NCBI RefSeq assembly: GCF_002234675.1
Contig: NC_019879.2
Span: 2,662,619 to 2,726,618 of the forward strand
Source: Oryzias latipes
Taxonomy: Eukaryota; Chordata; Actinopteri; Beloniformes; Adrianichthyidae
DNA length: 64,000 nt
Reading direction: 5' to 3'
Under the pieces are notes generated by a model. It was not told where the DNA came from. It was given only the letters and a program-made list of their open reading frames with translations, and made no database searches. The translations under genes and the position numbers were made by a program. Within the stretch, counting starts at the first letter, position 1. Every line of letters starts with the position of its first letter. Below are positions 48,501-61,200 of this stretch, one piece after another.

Positions 48501-50831
48501 AGAGAAAACCCAAGCATACATGAGAACATGCAAAGGTCCCACCTGGAATTCGAATCAGGGCCTTCTCACTGCGAGGTGAGGTGCTGACCACTGCACCACT
48601 GTGCAATCTAACGAGCGAGCGGGGCTTGCTCGCCAAGTTGAGTTGCTGGAGGCTGTCCCAGTTACTGTTGGGCGAAGGTGGGGTACAGTCAGGACAGGTC
48701 GCTAGTCTGTAAAAATGTCAGGGAGGTGGCAAACGGTCCGGCCGGACCCTGGGTGCTTGATCGCTGGTGACCTGACCAGGGTGTATCCCGCCTTTGCCCA
48801 GCAGTAACCCTGACAGCCTCCGGCAAATGGATGGAATGTCAGAACTAAAATCCTCGCATCGAGCAGCCTCATTGGATTTAGTTTTCTATCCTTCGATCGA
48901 GTTACTGAAAACGCCAGATGCCCAAAGCTGAATCCCTGATTGGTCGATGCACCTCGCTGCGGCGAGCCTGCAACAGGACCTTAGATTACGTCAGTACATC
49001 GACTTAACATTTATAGTCGACGCCCCTACGCGCGAATCGTTTCTGCTGTTTGAATATCATGCTTGGTTAATACTAAACACCAAGTGTGTTTTTGATCTTT
49101 TAGGTCTGGAGACTGACGGGATCTACAGGGTCAGTGGAAATCTGGCTACAATTCAGAAACTTCGCTTTGTCGTTGATCAAGGTCGGTTGAGTGCAAAATG
49201 TGTTCTATTTTGACATTACATTTGTTCCCACAAATGATAGAAGTTACTAGGTTTACTTTACTACTGAACAACATATTTTGACTCACAGTTGTTTCACTCT
49301 TAAAATGTTCTTATTTTAAAGTTCATCTTGTTCCATACAGTTGCTTTCCTGTGCCACAACGGTCATTAAACAACGTGAAGCGTCTACTTATTTTCTAGTG
49401 ATTCCAGCTCTAGTTGCTGCAAATTAGCTCACTTAAGTGAACCCCATCATATGATTAGGATTAAGCTTTGGTTGCTTTCTGGGATTTTTTTCACAGGCCT
49501 CAAGAAAAAGGTTTGCAATGTAATGAGACATTGCAAATTTACACAAAATAATATTTTAAAAAAGTCATGGAATCAGGGCATGTCATAATTTGCTACTGTA
49601 CATTCTGTCACAGTGTCCCCTGCTGCTATAAGCCCCTCCCACTGGTTACTGAGGAGCAGCGGCTAAATAAATCTGATCTTTCATTATCCTCGTCATCCAT
49701 GATTGGGTCGAGTAAAGCGTTTAACAGTAGCTCCTCCCACACGCGGCGGGGGCACGTTTACACACTTTTGTATAAGCAGAAAAATTGATGCTTGTTACAA
49801 GCGTGAATTTGACGCCCGAATTGGACAGTTTATTTAAATGACGCACACGCGAAGTGCACAGGTAGAACGGGGAGGGGTAATCCTTGGAACATGCGTGTGC
49901 GCAGAACCGTTGCTAGTGATCCGTTTTTCCCTTATTTGTTCCAAACACAAATGAAACTTTTGAAAGTTATATTGAATTCCATTGAGACCTTTGATATTTT
50001 TACAGCGTGCCTTGCTGGGGCTTGGACTGCGTTGGTGACCTCTGGTCTACAGTTTCATTCTGACTATTACTGTACAAACAAAAGAAAAACTGCCGTCAGT
50101 CTCCGTTCATATGCATGAGTGACTTTTTCATTTCTAGTAACCTGGCGACTTTTCTTTCTTTTTTTGTAACAAGAGGAAGATTTTGATCTGGACCACCAGC
50201 AGTGGGAGGACATCCATGTGGTCACTGGAGCTCTGAAGTTGTTTTTTCGAGAGCTGCCAGAACCGTTGTTCCCCTTTAGTTTCTTCCACCCATTTGTGGA
50301 GGCCATCAGTGAGTATTCTTGACAAGGTCTTGATTTGCTTTGTTTTTTGGTGGTAAAGTGCAGATATTTTCAGGTCTAATTAATGTTTTAGCTAGTCAGC
50401 ATTGAAAAAACATTCAAATAACCAAATGTTTTCATGATCAGAAATCAAAGATCACCAAGAAAAAGTTGATGCTGTGAGAAAGTTGGTCCAGCAGTTGCCT
50501 CCACCAAACTATGCAATCATGAAACTGCTCTTCGCTCATCTGCAGAGGTATAATTATTGCAACCAGAAACCCTAACGTTAAAAAGATACTTTACAGTTAA
50601 TGTTGCTGTTTTATTTCATTAACATGGACCTAATTTTTATCTCCCGGTTTTTGCAGGGTTCTTGTTCATTCCAAGAAAAACTTGATGTCCACTCAGGGCA
50701 TCTCTATTGTTTTCGGCCCAACTCTAATGTGGCCGAGCCTGGATGCAGGAAACGTGGCAGTAAATATGGTGTACCAGAACCACATCGTGGAGTTCGTCCT
50801 CATCGAGAACCGAAACCTCTTCATTATCTAG
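39515..50831 (+). CDS. arhgap15: Rho GTPase-activating protein 15 (arhgap15), 12 exons
   Basis: Exons: 39515-39528 (inferred), 44611-44785, 45618-45758, 45872-45961, 46369-46467, 46556-46688, 47027-47161, 47858-47956, 49104-49181, 50174-50308, 50442-50547, 50657-50831; total 459 aa, against 475 in human ARHGAP15. The protein is a RAC-directed GAP of blood cells. Seen: AVQMRMKTA and RLSQSKSM near the N-terminus, a PH domain (about 68-172, with SRRKNVFQ), a linker containing LKHSASD and RLKKFMTRRPS, then RhoGAP (about 266-455) with GIYRVSG carrying the arginine finger at R304 and NLMSTQGISIVFGPTL. The absence of SH3 and WW domains separates it from ARHGAP9, 12 and 27. The start of the PH domain (QLKSEDLNVAKL) is diverged from the human EGYLQKAKI-type strand. 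A diverged LINE fragment lies just before exon 8. Confidence 0.92.
40990..41320 (+). pseudogene. L2/Rex-type LINE reverse transcriptase C-terminal remnant
   Basis: Shifting frames give a typical RT tail (ADQLLLEVPRSK, GERFFSTCALKLWN), preceded by CTGCTGGCTGCCAGTGAATTTT, the nucleotide form of the usual HWLPV segment. Frame breaks and a (TTTG)n run interrupt it. Confidence 0.55.
41400..42754. other. Unassigned stretch between elements
   Basis: Short ORFs on both strands (41472-41873 plus, 41917-41684 minus) lack recognised domains. The minus one has a hydrophobic run (LVAAGSLSTLVILSAGFDIL), but flanking stops prevent assigning a family. No exon supported. Confidence 0.3.
42772..44481 (-). mobile_element. 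1.7-kb GC-rich retroposon with 17-bp TSD and poly(A)
   Basis: ACCCCAGGCCTGCTTTA is repeated exactly at 42755-42771 and 44482-44498. The insert opens with a T-rich run (42772-42795), that is, a poly(A) tail on the minus strand. Its other end has two tandem units of about 100 bp. The centre (43380-44150) is extremely C-rich on the plus strand and carries long overlapping ORFs in several frames, which high GC alone explains. No RT or other domain was recognised. It lies inside the inferred first intron of arhgap15. Confidence 0.75.
44267..44467. repeat. Two tandem units of about 100 bp
   Basis: Units 44267-44367 and 44368-44467 both contain GTTAAAATTGGCG(A/G)GTAGGGC and CAGTGATGTCC, and end with ATGTCTAAGGTGC. 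An 18-bp palindrome GGTGCAAATATTTGCACC follows at 44467-44484. Confidence 0.8.
47470..47820 (+). repeat. Diverged LINE 3' fragment
   Basis: The sequence matches in order the 3' part of the LINE at 7010-8270: TATGGTCATGAGCTTTGAATCATGA, GGTGAGAGGCTCTGTCACC, AAGTCCCACC. It is heavily mutated, with no ORF. It ends about 40 bases before arhgap15 exon 8. Confidence 0.65.
47611..47649. repeat. 17-bp perfect hairpin stem
   Basis: TCACCCTGAAGCATCTC pairs with GAGATGCTTCAGGGTGA around CCTCA, inside the LINE fragment. Confidence 0.85.
48317..48607 (-). repeat. SINE-like repeat copy (minus)
   Basis: Reverse-complement order of the 26868 element: CTGGGTCACAGGAGCC, CTGACTGTGGGAGGAAGCCGGAG, ATTCGAATCAGGGCC, GACCACTGCACCACTGTGC. 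Confidence 0.75.
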
Positions 50832-53800
50832 AAGAACTAACACGATGAGTTTAGAGTAACTAGACTTACACGAATTCATCAGTTGTTAAATATCCCATTT
50901 TGCTTTTGCATCTTTTTTTTTGGTCACAACACGTAAAGTAATCTTTTTCTGTAAAATGTGTTGCATTATTTTTCATTCCAGGCAACAGATATGTAAATTA
51001 CCATTATGTTCCTGCAAAGATTTGTTTGTGATTGTATCTTATACTCCTCTACTAAATTGACTTTTAAAACAATCTATTGAGTCTGCACGGTGTAAGATAG
51101 GGTTAAAAAAGATCTTACAACCTTGTTGCAGCTAATTCCAAATATAATATAAATCTCAGTAAATGAAGTTGAGGAAGAACAGGTAGAGCTGGAACTATAA
51201 CACAAAAGAAGCAGAAATGACAATACTGCAGACAAGGCTTGAGCTTTCACTCTTATTTAGCCTTTAAGAACACAGGTTCTTTGATTAAAAATGAGTCTTT
51301 TTTTGTTTGAAAAGACTGGCAGTCATTGCAGAATGCACACTGTCCTTTAAAAGTCATCTCTCCCCCTAAAAAGCCAACATGATGGCTGTCACAAGAACAG
51401 GCAGATGGCTGGATCCAACTGCAGCAGGTTCATTAGCTCAGCTAAAGTCCACAAAGCTGAATCAGAGTGAGGCAGCCAGGAGTCGATAACAGGCATAAGT
51501 TCATCAGAGAAGAGACAGGATGGTCAAAATCCAGACGAGAGTCAGGGCAGGTAAACAGGGTCAGAGGACCAGATAGCACTCCTTAATGCAGGCAGAGTGG
51601 CACAAATAACACTTCTCACTGAGTGAGGCTCAGTGCAGAGCTTAAGTATGCTGTGGTTGATGAATGCATGAGAGTCAGGTGTGCAGCAACCAGGAAATGC
51701 TGTTAGAACTCTGGATATCGCTCCTGCTGGTAACCAGAGGGGGAGACAGACAGAGTTCTGTCTTCTGACAATGGCAATAATGCTAAAATTCTGTGTTCAA
51801 ACTTCCAAACTCTGCTGGCCAGACAGAAGACCAGGCTTCTGATGACAATTCAGTGCTTGGGTTTTGAACATTTTTTTGGATTAGTGTTGTCCTTAAGATG
51901 CATTTTCTCAGCCGCTTAAAAAAGGGACAGCGATGGCAATATTACTAAAGCGTTTTTTTTTTTTTTTTACTTTCTAACCCAGTTGGCCTTGAAAAATGCC
52001 AGCTTTTAATTTAAAAAATGAATGGCATGTTTGGATTAGCGTAGAATAAATGTAGTGAAGTTCGGTCAAGTTTTCATTATCTTCAGTGTTAAAAAGACAT
52101 TGTTATGGACAGAGTTGCTACATTATTGTATCCTATAGTCGCTTGAAAGAGATTCAGGATAAAGGACAGGATTGCAGTATGGGGCTAAAATTCACGTCTC
52201 GGTTGACGTCTCCGGCCGGTGTCACACTGTGCAGCGACTGGGGCGATGATGATGTGCCTACAGTGCCGTGGCAGAAATTTGAATGTATCTGCAGTAAATC
52301 ATTGTTCACATCCGTCACCATGTTTCTAAATGGCTTTTGGCGTGAGCGGGTTTGTGTTTATCCGTATAATCAGGATTTTATGCCCTTTTTTATGTCTAGG
52401 TGGAGATCAGGAGGAACGTGACATAAAAAAACAACCACAATTCCACAACAATAACACCTAAAGACTGGCTCTATAAAACGGAACTAATATATTTACAAGA
52501 AAAATGAGAGATAAACAATAACTTGAGGCGCAGCAAAAGGGCTTTAGGGTGAAGAAACAACACCAAACAAAACCCCACCCATCTATTCACAGAAATCTTC
52601 CCTGCAAAAGAAAAGGGATAACAGTAGCTGAGGTTACATGAAGACAAAAGTAATCGGAATAAATGCCTGATCGGAATAAAAATGCGTCATGTACTCTGCC
52701 CCGATCAGACTCATTCGGATCAAGACTTCTTTTAGATGGAGATAGGTGGGTTATGCCGATTGTTGATCCGATCATGGTGCATAGAAACAGTTTATTCTGT
52801 TCACTACTCCGCTGGCTTTGGGTCATGCATAGACGGTGTGGCTCTCCAGAGGAGGGTTTGGAGCGCGAACAGGACCGGTCGCCTGCTCCACCCGTGTGAA
52901 ATGTCTCTGAGCAGAGCAGCCGGACTCTGTGGGCAGGGCAGGATGCTTTGTCACGGTGTGAACCTACTCCTCTTTTAATAAAAACCAACAAAAACGACAA
53001 AAACACCATCATGTTTTCACTTTTTTAATTTTTTCTAGCTTTAACAGCTGTCATGCCATTTCCATGCCAGTCTCAGAAACGAAAAAGCAGAAGCTGTGAC
53101 ATTTACAGTCGCCCCATAAATAAAACAGTTTTCAAAAACGCATACACACACAACGCAGTCACGTTACTGTTATCTCAAAGAACCTTCAGCGCCACACACA
53201 CATCAGCGCATATTCTAAACAACTTTGGAGTTTAATACAAAACGTTAGGAAACCCTTTATCCTGCAATGATTGATTTATTTTGATTTAATTGGTGATAAA
53301 ATAAGAAGTGGATATATTGCACAGACGTTGGGAACTTAATGCAACTCTGCACTGCCATGCTTATATTCTTATGCGAGTTATCAGGATGTTTGTTCTGCAT
53401 AGGAAAATAGACTAAGCCGAGAAGACGAGGAGCTGCAAAAAAGGGCAGTGTTGTCCAGCAAAAGCAATCAAATGCAACAAGTCCAACATTTTCAAAGAAT
53501 TACTGTCAATCTCTGAACGGCACTAGATCTTTCATAAACACTGTTCATAATTTGCATTCTTAAAAAGAAGCATCAGTGACTTACCAATGACTTTTTTTGA
53601 TCAATCTGATGAATTACTTTAAAATATGCAAAAATTTGCTTTATGTGAACAAAATGACTGCAATATTTACAAAAGAAAAATTCCTTGCTTCTCAAAAAAC
53701 TGAACTTGTCATCTAAAGGAAAACGCCAAACGCACTGAAGCCCTTTGTAGGTGATCAGAATTGATTGAAAAAAAATCAACTCGTTGATTTAATTTGGGAG

Positions 53801-54029
53801 TTTATGTTTTATCTTATGTCTAAAAAAAATGGGTGATTTGAGGTCATTTATTTTGAAATTTTTTTGCACAAAAAATAAGAAAGTATGCTTTTTATAGTTA
53901 TTTTTTCTTAACCAGTACAGTGATGGTATGACCAGTTTTGTTTGTCATTAATTTAAATACGTTTGTAACTTTCTTTGTTCTTCTTGAATTTACATAAAAA
54001 CTTGTCAATTCATTAAAAATTTCATAGCA

Positions 54030-54170
54030 TGTTTTCTTTGGACTGTGGTAGCAAGCCGGAGTGCCATGCTTGCTCAGGGAGAACATACAAACTCCGCACA
54101 GAGAGGTCCCTTCTTCTCGTTGTGAGGCATGAGTGCTAACCACTGGGCCACCTGCAGACTGCAACCCTGA
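54030..54170 (-). repeat. SINE-like repeat fragment (minus)
   Basis: TTTGGACTGTGGTAGCAAGCCGGAG, AACATACAAACTCCGCACAGA and GCTAACCACTGGGCCACC match the complement of the 26868 element. Confidence 0.65.
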
Positions 54171-54842
54171 CATTGTCTCCCAAATAGTGCTAAAAAACTT
54201 AGAAATGATCAGGACAATGGCTGGTTTTAGGGGAAACTTGTTGGCCGTTTGACCTTTTTTAAAAAAAAAGAAATTTTGCTGCAGAAGAATCTGGGAGCCC
54301 TTGTGCACATTACTGTTGGAAGAAACATTCTCATGTACGTTTTAAGAACGAGCATCTGACCAAAAGTCTGAACCGGCTGTGGACAACTCCTCTGATCAAG
54401 TAGCCCTTGAAGAGAAGCAAGGGATGTATCCTTGACCCATAAAGTATACTGGTTGAAAATTCCTTTCTGGAGCTGCTACAATCTTAACCAATGATCTATA
54501 AAGTTGCTACACACAATCATAAATAATCAATGAACATAATGTTTCCTTCTTTAGGTTGCTATGAATTTGGGAATCTTCATTAAAAATGGCAGTTAAATTC
54601 TGGTCATCCGTCTTATCACCGGGTTACAGATTGAGTTTTAAACAGGCGTTCAACAACTTTCCTTTGACTGTGCTGTTATGAAGTTGTGCTGTTTATTTTG
54701 AAATTATTTATCTACTGATTGTACTTCCTATTAAATAATCACACCCCTTTACCTGGATCATCTCTAACAGCCACTCTAGTCTTTGCATGGTAGGTTTTTA
54801 CACTGTACTCATAAAATTGCCTGCAGTCACTGTAGAGGTATT

Positions 54843-54848
54843 TTTATT
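54843..54848 (-). other. Possible speg polyadenylation signal
   Basis: AATAAA on the minus strand, about 370 nt downstream of the speg stop codon. Hexamer only, so weak evidence in AT-rich DNA. Confidence 0.3.
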
Positions 54849-55216
54849 TGCAGAGAAAAAAACTAACTTGTGTAAAAACTTCTGTAAAAGTTACGCATTT
54901 TGAGGTATGAAGCCAAAGACGGCATCATCCAGTGCAGAAAGAAGTCCCAACGGTAGAAAATAAGGTCAGCCTTATCATCGACATTCCCTTACATTCCCTT
55001 ACGTCCAAAAGCCTTTTTGGACTCTTGTTTGACGCACTAAGACGATTCATGTCGTCTTGGTTGATGACTCCCAGCGTTTCATGAGTAAAGCTCCCCTGAA
55101 CATTTTCAACGTCTCTGATCTGATGAGACCAACAACACCCTCTGACCACCAGTCTTGCCCAATTGAGGAGAGCTGCCCCCAGGAAGTCCTGCCTGTTGGG
55201 AATTGGAAGCCCATTT

Positions 55217-58200
55217 TTACTGGGTGACTAGAGCGGAGGGCGCTGTTGGCACGGTTGGCGTGATGGTGCTGGTGAGGGTTTGCGGTGAGCTCTGGTAGGA
55301 TCGCAGTAAGACCTTATGCTTAGTGGCCTCCTTCTCTCGCTTGTGCTGCTGCTCGGCCAGGAATTCCTTGAGAAGAGTTGTCGTAAAAGTAAGGGTCTGC
55401 CTACGGAGGCGCATCAGGTATGCATCCTGCAGCCAGGAGTTATTGAAGCAGTCTTTGATAGACGGTCGAGCCCTTTTGAACAAAACAAACAAATCAAAAA
55501 CACAAAGAAAAGCTTAGCAAGAAAAATAAGTAACTTTATTGCAGGTCGCATGGACAGGAACTTTGAGTTTCACCTCAGTCTCTTATGCAATGACTGACAT
55601 GAATTAGATCATTGTTGTTTCATCATAACTTTTACTTTTGACAATTTTGTATTTCCATATATGGAGGAAAGGTATGGAACAGACCAGTATACAATTAAAA
55701 CAATGTCCAAACATAAGGAGTTTAAGAATAGAGAATATGAATATTGATAGATATATACATATGTTGTTCATCTGCCGACATTTCCCTTCAGCGATTCGCA
55801 CAGGTGGTTTGGCAGAAAAATGTTTACGACGGATGCCCTTCCTGACACAACCCTGTATTTTAAGCGGGCTGGGGACCGCCACAGGGAGACCCAGACTTGG
55901 GCTCCCTTGTGGCTACATAACTACTGGTAGTCAGTAGCGTAAGGGTCTATAGGGACCCACACTGGACTGCGCTCTAGTAAACCAATCCTGGTTTCACATG
56001 CGCCAGTCCTGATCCATTTTTTTTTCTTTTTTAGAGTGCATTGTGTTCTGTATCCTGATTGGCAGTAGACCACTACCAATTAACTCCTCTCAACTCTGTT
56101 TGCTGTGCAGAATACATTGAGCTTTATTTTAATTTTATAAAACTGGGGTAACTTTTCTATGAAGGTTTGAACTTTGAGAGTTTAAACAAGAGAGAAAAGT
56201 GTGAAAATATTTGTCTGTCTGTGTTTATAGAGTGTAATGAGGAGTTTACAAGGGACTGAAGGACATTTAGTGTAATATTTGACCAAAGACTTAAATGTAA
56301 GGATGTCTGGCAAATAGCTAAGCAATTCAAAGTGTTGCTTACCAAGGATAGCTACAGAGAATTTTCTTCAAAAACAGAGAGGCACTTTGGGACACATTCT
56401 GGTAGAGTTTGGAGAGGTCAAGCTTTGCTGCCAGGATTTTAGCTTCAGTCTCCTGAGGATTGATTTCCATGAAAGGCAACCTGCCGCTCAACCTGGAACA
56501 CAGGGAGGATGGAAGTCGAGATCCTTCAAAAACACGCACAAAGCATTTCATGGTTTGACGAGAGCAGCAAAATTCCCACATCATATTCAACAAATGATAA
56601 CAAAACATTTAACCTGACTTTAATGCCACAATTCCATTTAAGGAGGTATGAAACCACTCACATGATAAAAGTCACCACCCCTAAACTCCATATGTCAGCT
56701 GGAGGTCCCACAACATCTCCTTTTAACATCTCCGGAGCTAAAAAAAAAAAAAAAAAGAATAAAGTGAAATGTGAGGCCTTAATGATCAGCAAATAACTCC
56801 TGCACACCAAACAAAAGAAATATGAATTTGATTTTTTTATAATTATTTCAAAGGACATTAATCAGACAAGTTTGTAATCTTACAACTTCTATTTGTGTGC
56901 TTAGATTCGCCCGTGCAAAATAGTCATATGCTCACTTCCTGTCTACTTCAATACCCTAGTCCAAAGCATCACAATTCTGTTCTGAAGGTTTTGAATTGAG
57001 ACTCATATGCAAACATTAGAAGCCTTAGTCCCAACTGGCCTTGAACACCTGACCTGCAAAGGTAAGTAAGGGTCATTTTTCCTTTTTTCAAAACCTCCAC
57101 AAATTCTGCACACTGTGTAAGGAGCCTGCTGTTCAGGTTATTAGTGTGCACTCCTTGCTTGTGTGGGCATCCTACAGGGGTCCGACGGGCATCTGCATCT
57201 TGGTGTAAGGTATCCATAGGATAGCATCATCACAAGTGCGTGCAACTTCCAGTAACCTTATAAATACTTGATGTATCCATTGCTTGTCTACGACCGTCCA
57301 AGGACCAACCCAAAAACCTACAGCACCTGGTCAAGTCAATCACCCAGTTGGGTGCATGTGCCTAAGGCATATAGTAGGGTATGTTACATCGGTAGATGGT
57401 TCCAAGCCTGTGTCACAAAGGTGTGTGTGGGGACACACATTAGAACGGTCACAAGTGGGTACAACTGTGACCCTTCATTTATAAAGATAACAGCTGAAAA
57501 TAGATGTGTGCATTGCAGCAGAATAGGATTGCACAGAGCATCCTAATGAGTGGTGCACTGTAGGTCTTACACATGTACTCCAGTGTTCCAATGGGAGGGT
57601 TAAACTGCTTGAGGAAGAGAGGGTTATATGTCTGAGAGCTTCCAAAGTCAATAATCTTGATGATGTTCATGTGGGTGACTATGATGTTTTCTGGTTTGAT
57701 ATCCAGGTGCAGGATGCGGCGCGTATGAAGATAGTCCAGACCCTGCAGAACCTGCACAATATAGGTCACCACGTCATCCTCCGAGTAACGGAACCTGAGA
57801 GACCCCCAAAAAAAAACAGCTTGTTAAAATCGCTTTTTTTACTGCATTCATTATTTTAAAGATGATGTAGCCCCAAAGTGAGTCACCTTTCTGTGAGACT
57901 GTAGAGAAGCTCCTTCCCACTGCAGTATTCAGAGATGAGCACCAGGTAGCGCGGTGTAACATACGCCTCATGTAGAGCCATGATCCTGTCGTGATGAAGT
58001 GACTTTAGGATGTCGTATTCCTGAAGCACCGCCTGCTTGCTGTCTGCCTCATATGGAACAATCTTTGCCAAAAAGAGGTTGCCCGTGGCGTTTTCCCGAC
58101 ATTCCCGAATCACACCAAAGCGCCCCCTGAGTGAGAAGGAAAGCATCGTCATTGATGAGGAGAGGGAGTGCCCAAAAACAAAAATGTCAGCACCACCCAA

Positions 58201-61200
58201 GTGATTTGGGTGCAAAAGAAACCTCCGTGCTGTAAACAAACACAAACATAATGACTTGCATTTTGCCATAAAAATTGTTGTAACAGATAAAATTATATTC
58301 TGCAATAACAATGTAGAATTTGTTCCTATGACGTAACACGTCATTCCACTGGCTTTTCAGTCCAAGGAAATAATTGCCAAGCCTAAGGACTTAAATTGGC
58401 CCAACAACCACAGCTCTGACCTCTAAACCTAAAATAACAACTTCCTTTTTTTTCGGACAACATTGCTTTAAGGTTGACGTGAATGTGAGTGTGTGTGCTT
58501 GTATGTCTCTGGGTGGTTCTGCGATGGACTGGTGTACCCCATCATTGATGGATGGGATAGGCTCCAGCAACCTTGTGAACCCAGAAAGGATTTAGCAGGT
58601 TTAGAAAATGGATGGATGCTCTACTGTACAGCAGGGGTGCCCAAACCGAGGATTCGAGGGCCGGCCTGCCGCTGGTTACCCAGAAACCCTGCCTTCCCTG
58701 CTGCTGATTACCTGGATCAGGTGTGTTTAGCCAGTATGGAGCTTCAAAGGAAGGCTGGTTTAAACACATGCAGGACACCGGCCCTGGGGGCCTGGATTTG
58801 GACACCCCTGCTTTCAAGCCTCTTGAGTAACATTAGTTTTAAGTTCTGATAACATCTTCTGTGGCACCTTTGATTCTTATTTTTTGGGATTTTTTTCCCT
58901 GAAAGAAGAAATAATTGATTTTTTATGACGGTGTACAAAGCCAATTGCATCTGTTTATGGAAAAAAGTTGCACATTTTTTTTGCAAAGACTCCCATGTTC
59001 CCTCGTTAGCTTTAGCTTTACCTTGCTTTCTCATCCATAAATGTGTACGGTTTCTGAGGAACTCCCTGGCGCAGGGCCCCCTCCCCAGGCTTCCCCAGCG
59101 GTGTTCTACGTCCTGAGGGCGTCACCCGTCCTGTTGGAGTGACACGTCCCGAAGAGGGGCTGCGGCTGTCTCCTCCCAGCATAACGGGCGTCAGGCTCTG
59201 CACCACCACCACAGGCGGGGGCGTGGTGACTGGGGTGACTGCAGGGGCTGTTGTTGCTGGAGTTGTTGGGGAGACAGCTGGAAGCGGCGCAGTAAGATGA
59301 GCTGATCCGGTGGGAACGTACATTGGGAGAGACGAAATGGGTTTTCCAATGGCAGGAACTGGTGAGGGTTCAGGGGAAGGGGGGCTGTGGGTAACTGATG
59401 GGAATGCATGGATTGGACTTTGGGGTTTGGGTGGCACCAGAGGGGGAGGTTTCAGATGAGGCTTGCTTACGCTGATGCTAATCGTGGTCTTGGCTTTGGG
59501 GGGTGTCTGGACAGGAGCTTGCTGGGTAGAGATTGTGCTAACAGACAGAGTCACGGTCGGTCGGCTGACGGCTACCTGCACAGCAGGTTTGATGGTCAGT
59601 GGCGAGGTGGGTTGAGACACAGATATTGCTGGAGCTGGCATTGATGGAGGGACTGGCTGAATGTTTGTTACTGTAGTGGACTTAGGTGGAGCGGGCTTCA
59701 TGGGGGGGACGGTCATGGATGACATCATCACCACTGGGGGAGCTGATGTCCCAGCATGAACAGTCTTCACCACCACAGCTGAGCTAGTTCTAGCTGGTTC
59801 TGAGAAGACACATCAAATCAACTTTTCAAAAATACATCACACATATCAATCTTTCTTTATGCTTGTACATACCGAAAGAATCCAAATGCACCACCTCTGA
59901 CAGGTTACTGTAAGGGCCTTGGCCAGCTTTGTTGACACAAGCTACCCTAAACCTGAAGGAGCCCCCTGCTGGCAGGTCAGCCACATTGTAATAACAATCT
60001 GCAACTCCAGTGGCAACAATCAGCCAGTTGTTATCACCTGGTGACATCAGTAGATCCAGGATTAGTAGAAGCGTATCACTAAACTAAATTACACACAAAT
60101 AATAACATACAGTCCAAAAACATATTTGTTTGTTCATTTGGTGATGCTAAATTGCCTCTTAGGATGGGCGATACTGCACTTTTAAAATTCAGCATGACAC
60201 CAATAACCTTTAGCAAAAAATATTTGATACCAATTTACTGGTAATTTCTTTTTGGTGAATTTTGTTTCTCAGGCACATTTTTGTTATCCTAAAAATAAAC
60301 ACCATCTAAAGCTTGGCAGCTAACAACGTAAGTGGGCAAAATAAAAAATAAGAAAACGTTCTACTCATGTCGTGCTCTATTGTTGCTAAGGCTAACATAC
60401 ACGACTTGCGGCTCCTCTGGTCATGTGACGAGCAGTTCAAAATGCTAGGGGCATAAAACACTGGAGTAACTCGCCTAAGAATAAAAAATATCAAGAAATG
60501 ACACATGCACTTTCATTTTCTTATTTATTAATTAATAATCAGTACTTTAATAGAGTCGTCGATACCAAAATTAGTGATGTACGGATATTTATATTTCGAT
60601 ACCAGGGTATTAATACTCCCCTTCACTATTAATGATTGCCCTGCGATGGACTGACGACCAATCTAGGGTGTGCTCTACCTTAATTTATCACAGTGGTTGG
60701 GATAAGATCCAGAAACTCTACAACAAAAGGGATAAAGCAGGTATGTATGTATGGATGGATGGATGGATGGATGGATGGATGGATGGATGGATGGATGGAT
60801 GGATGGATGGATGGATGGATGGATGGATGGAGTTACAGTGTACAAATGTGTTTCTCAGGTGACCTGTTCAGAGTATACCCTACCTTGACCTCTATATAGC
60901 TGGGATAGAATACAGCAACCCTCATGACACTACTTGAGATGGAGCAGGTATTTATATATAGTTGATGTGTAGATGAATGTCTAAAACAACTGCTGGAATT
61001 CTACCAGAATGTGTCCTTTGGGAATTTGCTTTGCCTAAAAATGTTTCTTGGTGCAGGACTAAAATAGTTTAAACTATGATGTAACTAAGATGCAGATCAG
61101 TCTGCGTGTCCAGACATCTTTTCAAAGTCAAAGTTTGGTTAGATGTGTTTAAACAATCTGTAGTTGTTGATTAAAAGCATGAAAAGTGTATCACAGAAGA

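Larger units (their letters stand above)
50832..55216. other. arhgap15-speg tail-to-tail spacer
   Basis: No protein exon recognised. It includes ORF-bearing but domain-free stretches (52086-52421, 52587-53012) that look like decayed repeats, and a SINE fragment at 54030-54170. The rest is AT-rich. Confidence 0.5.

Noticed and set aside
52086-53012. ORFs of 111 and 141 codons in the arhgap15-speg spacer
   Set aside because: No recognisable domain or splice partner; the composition looks like decayed repeat.
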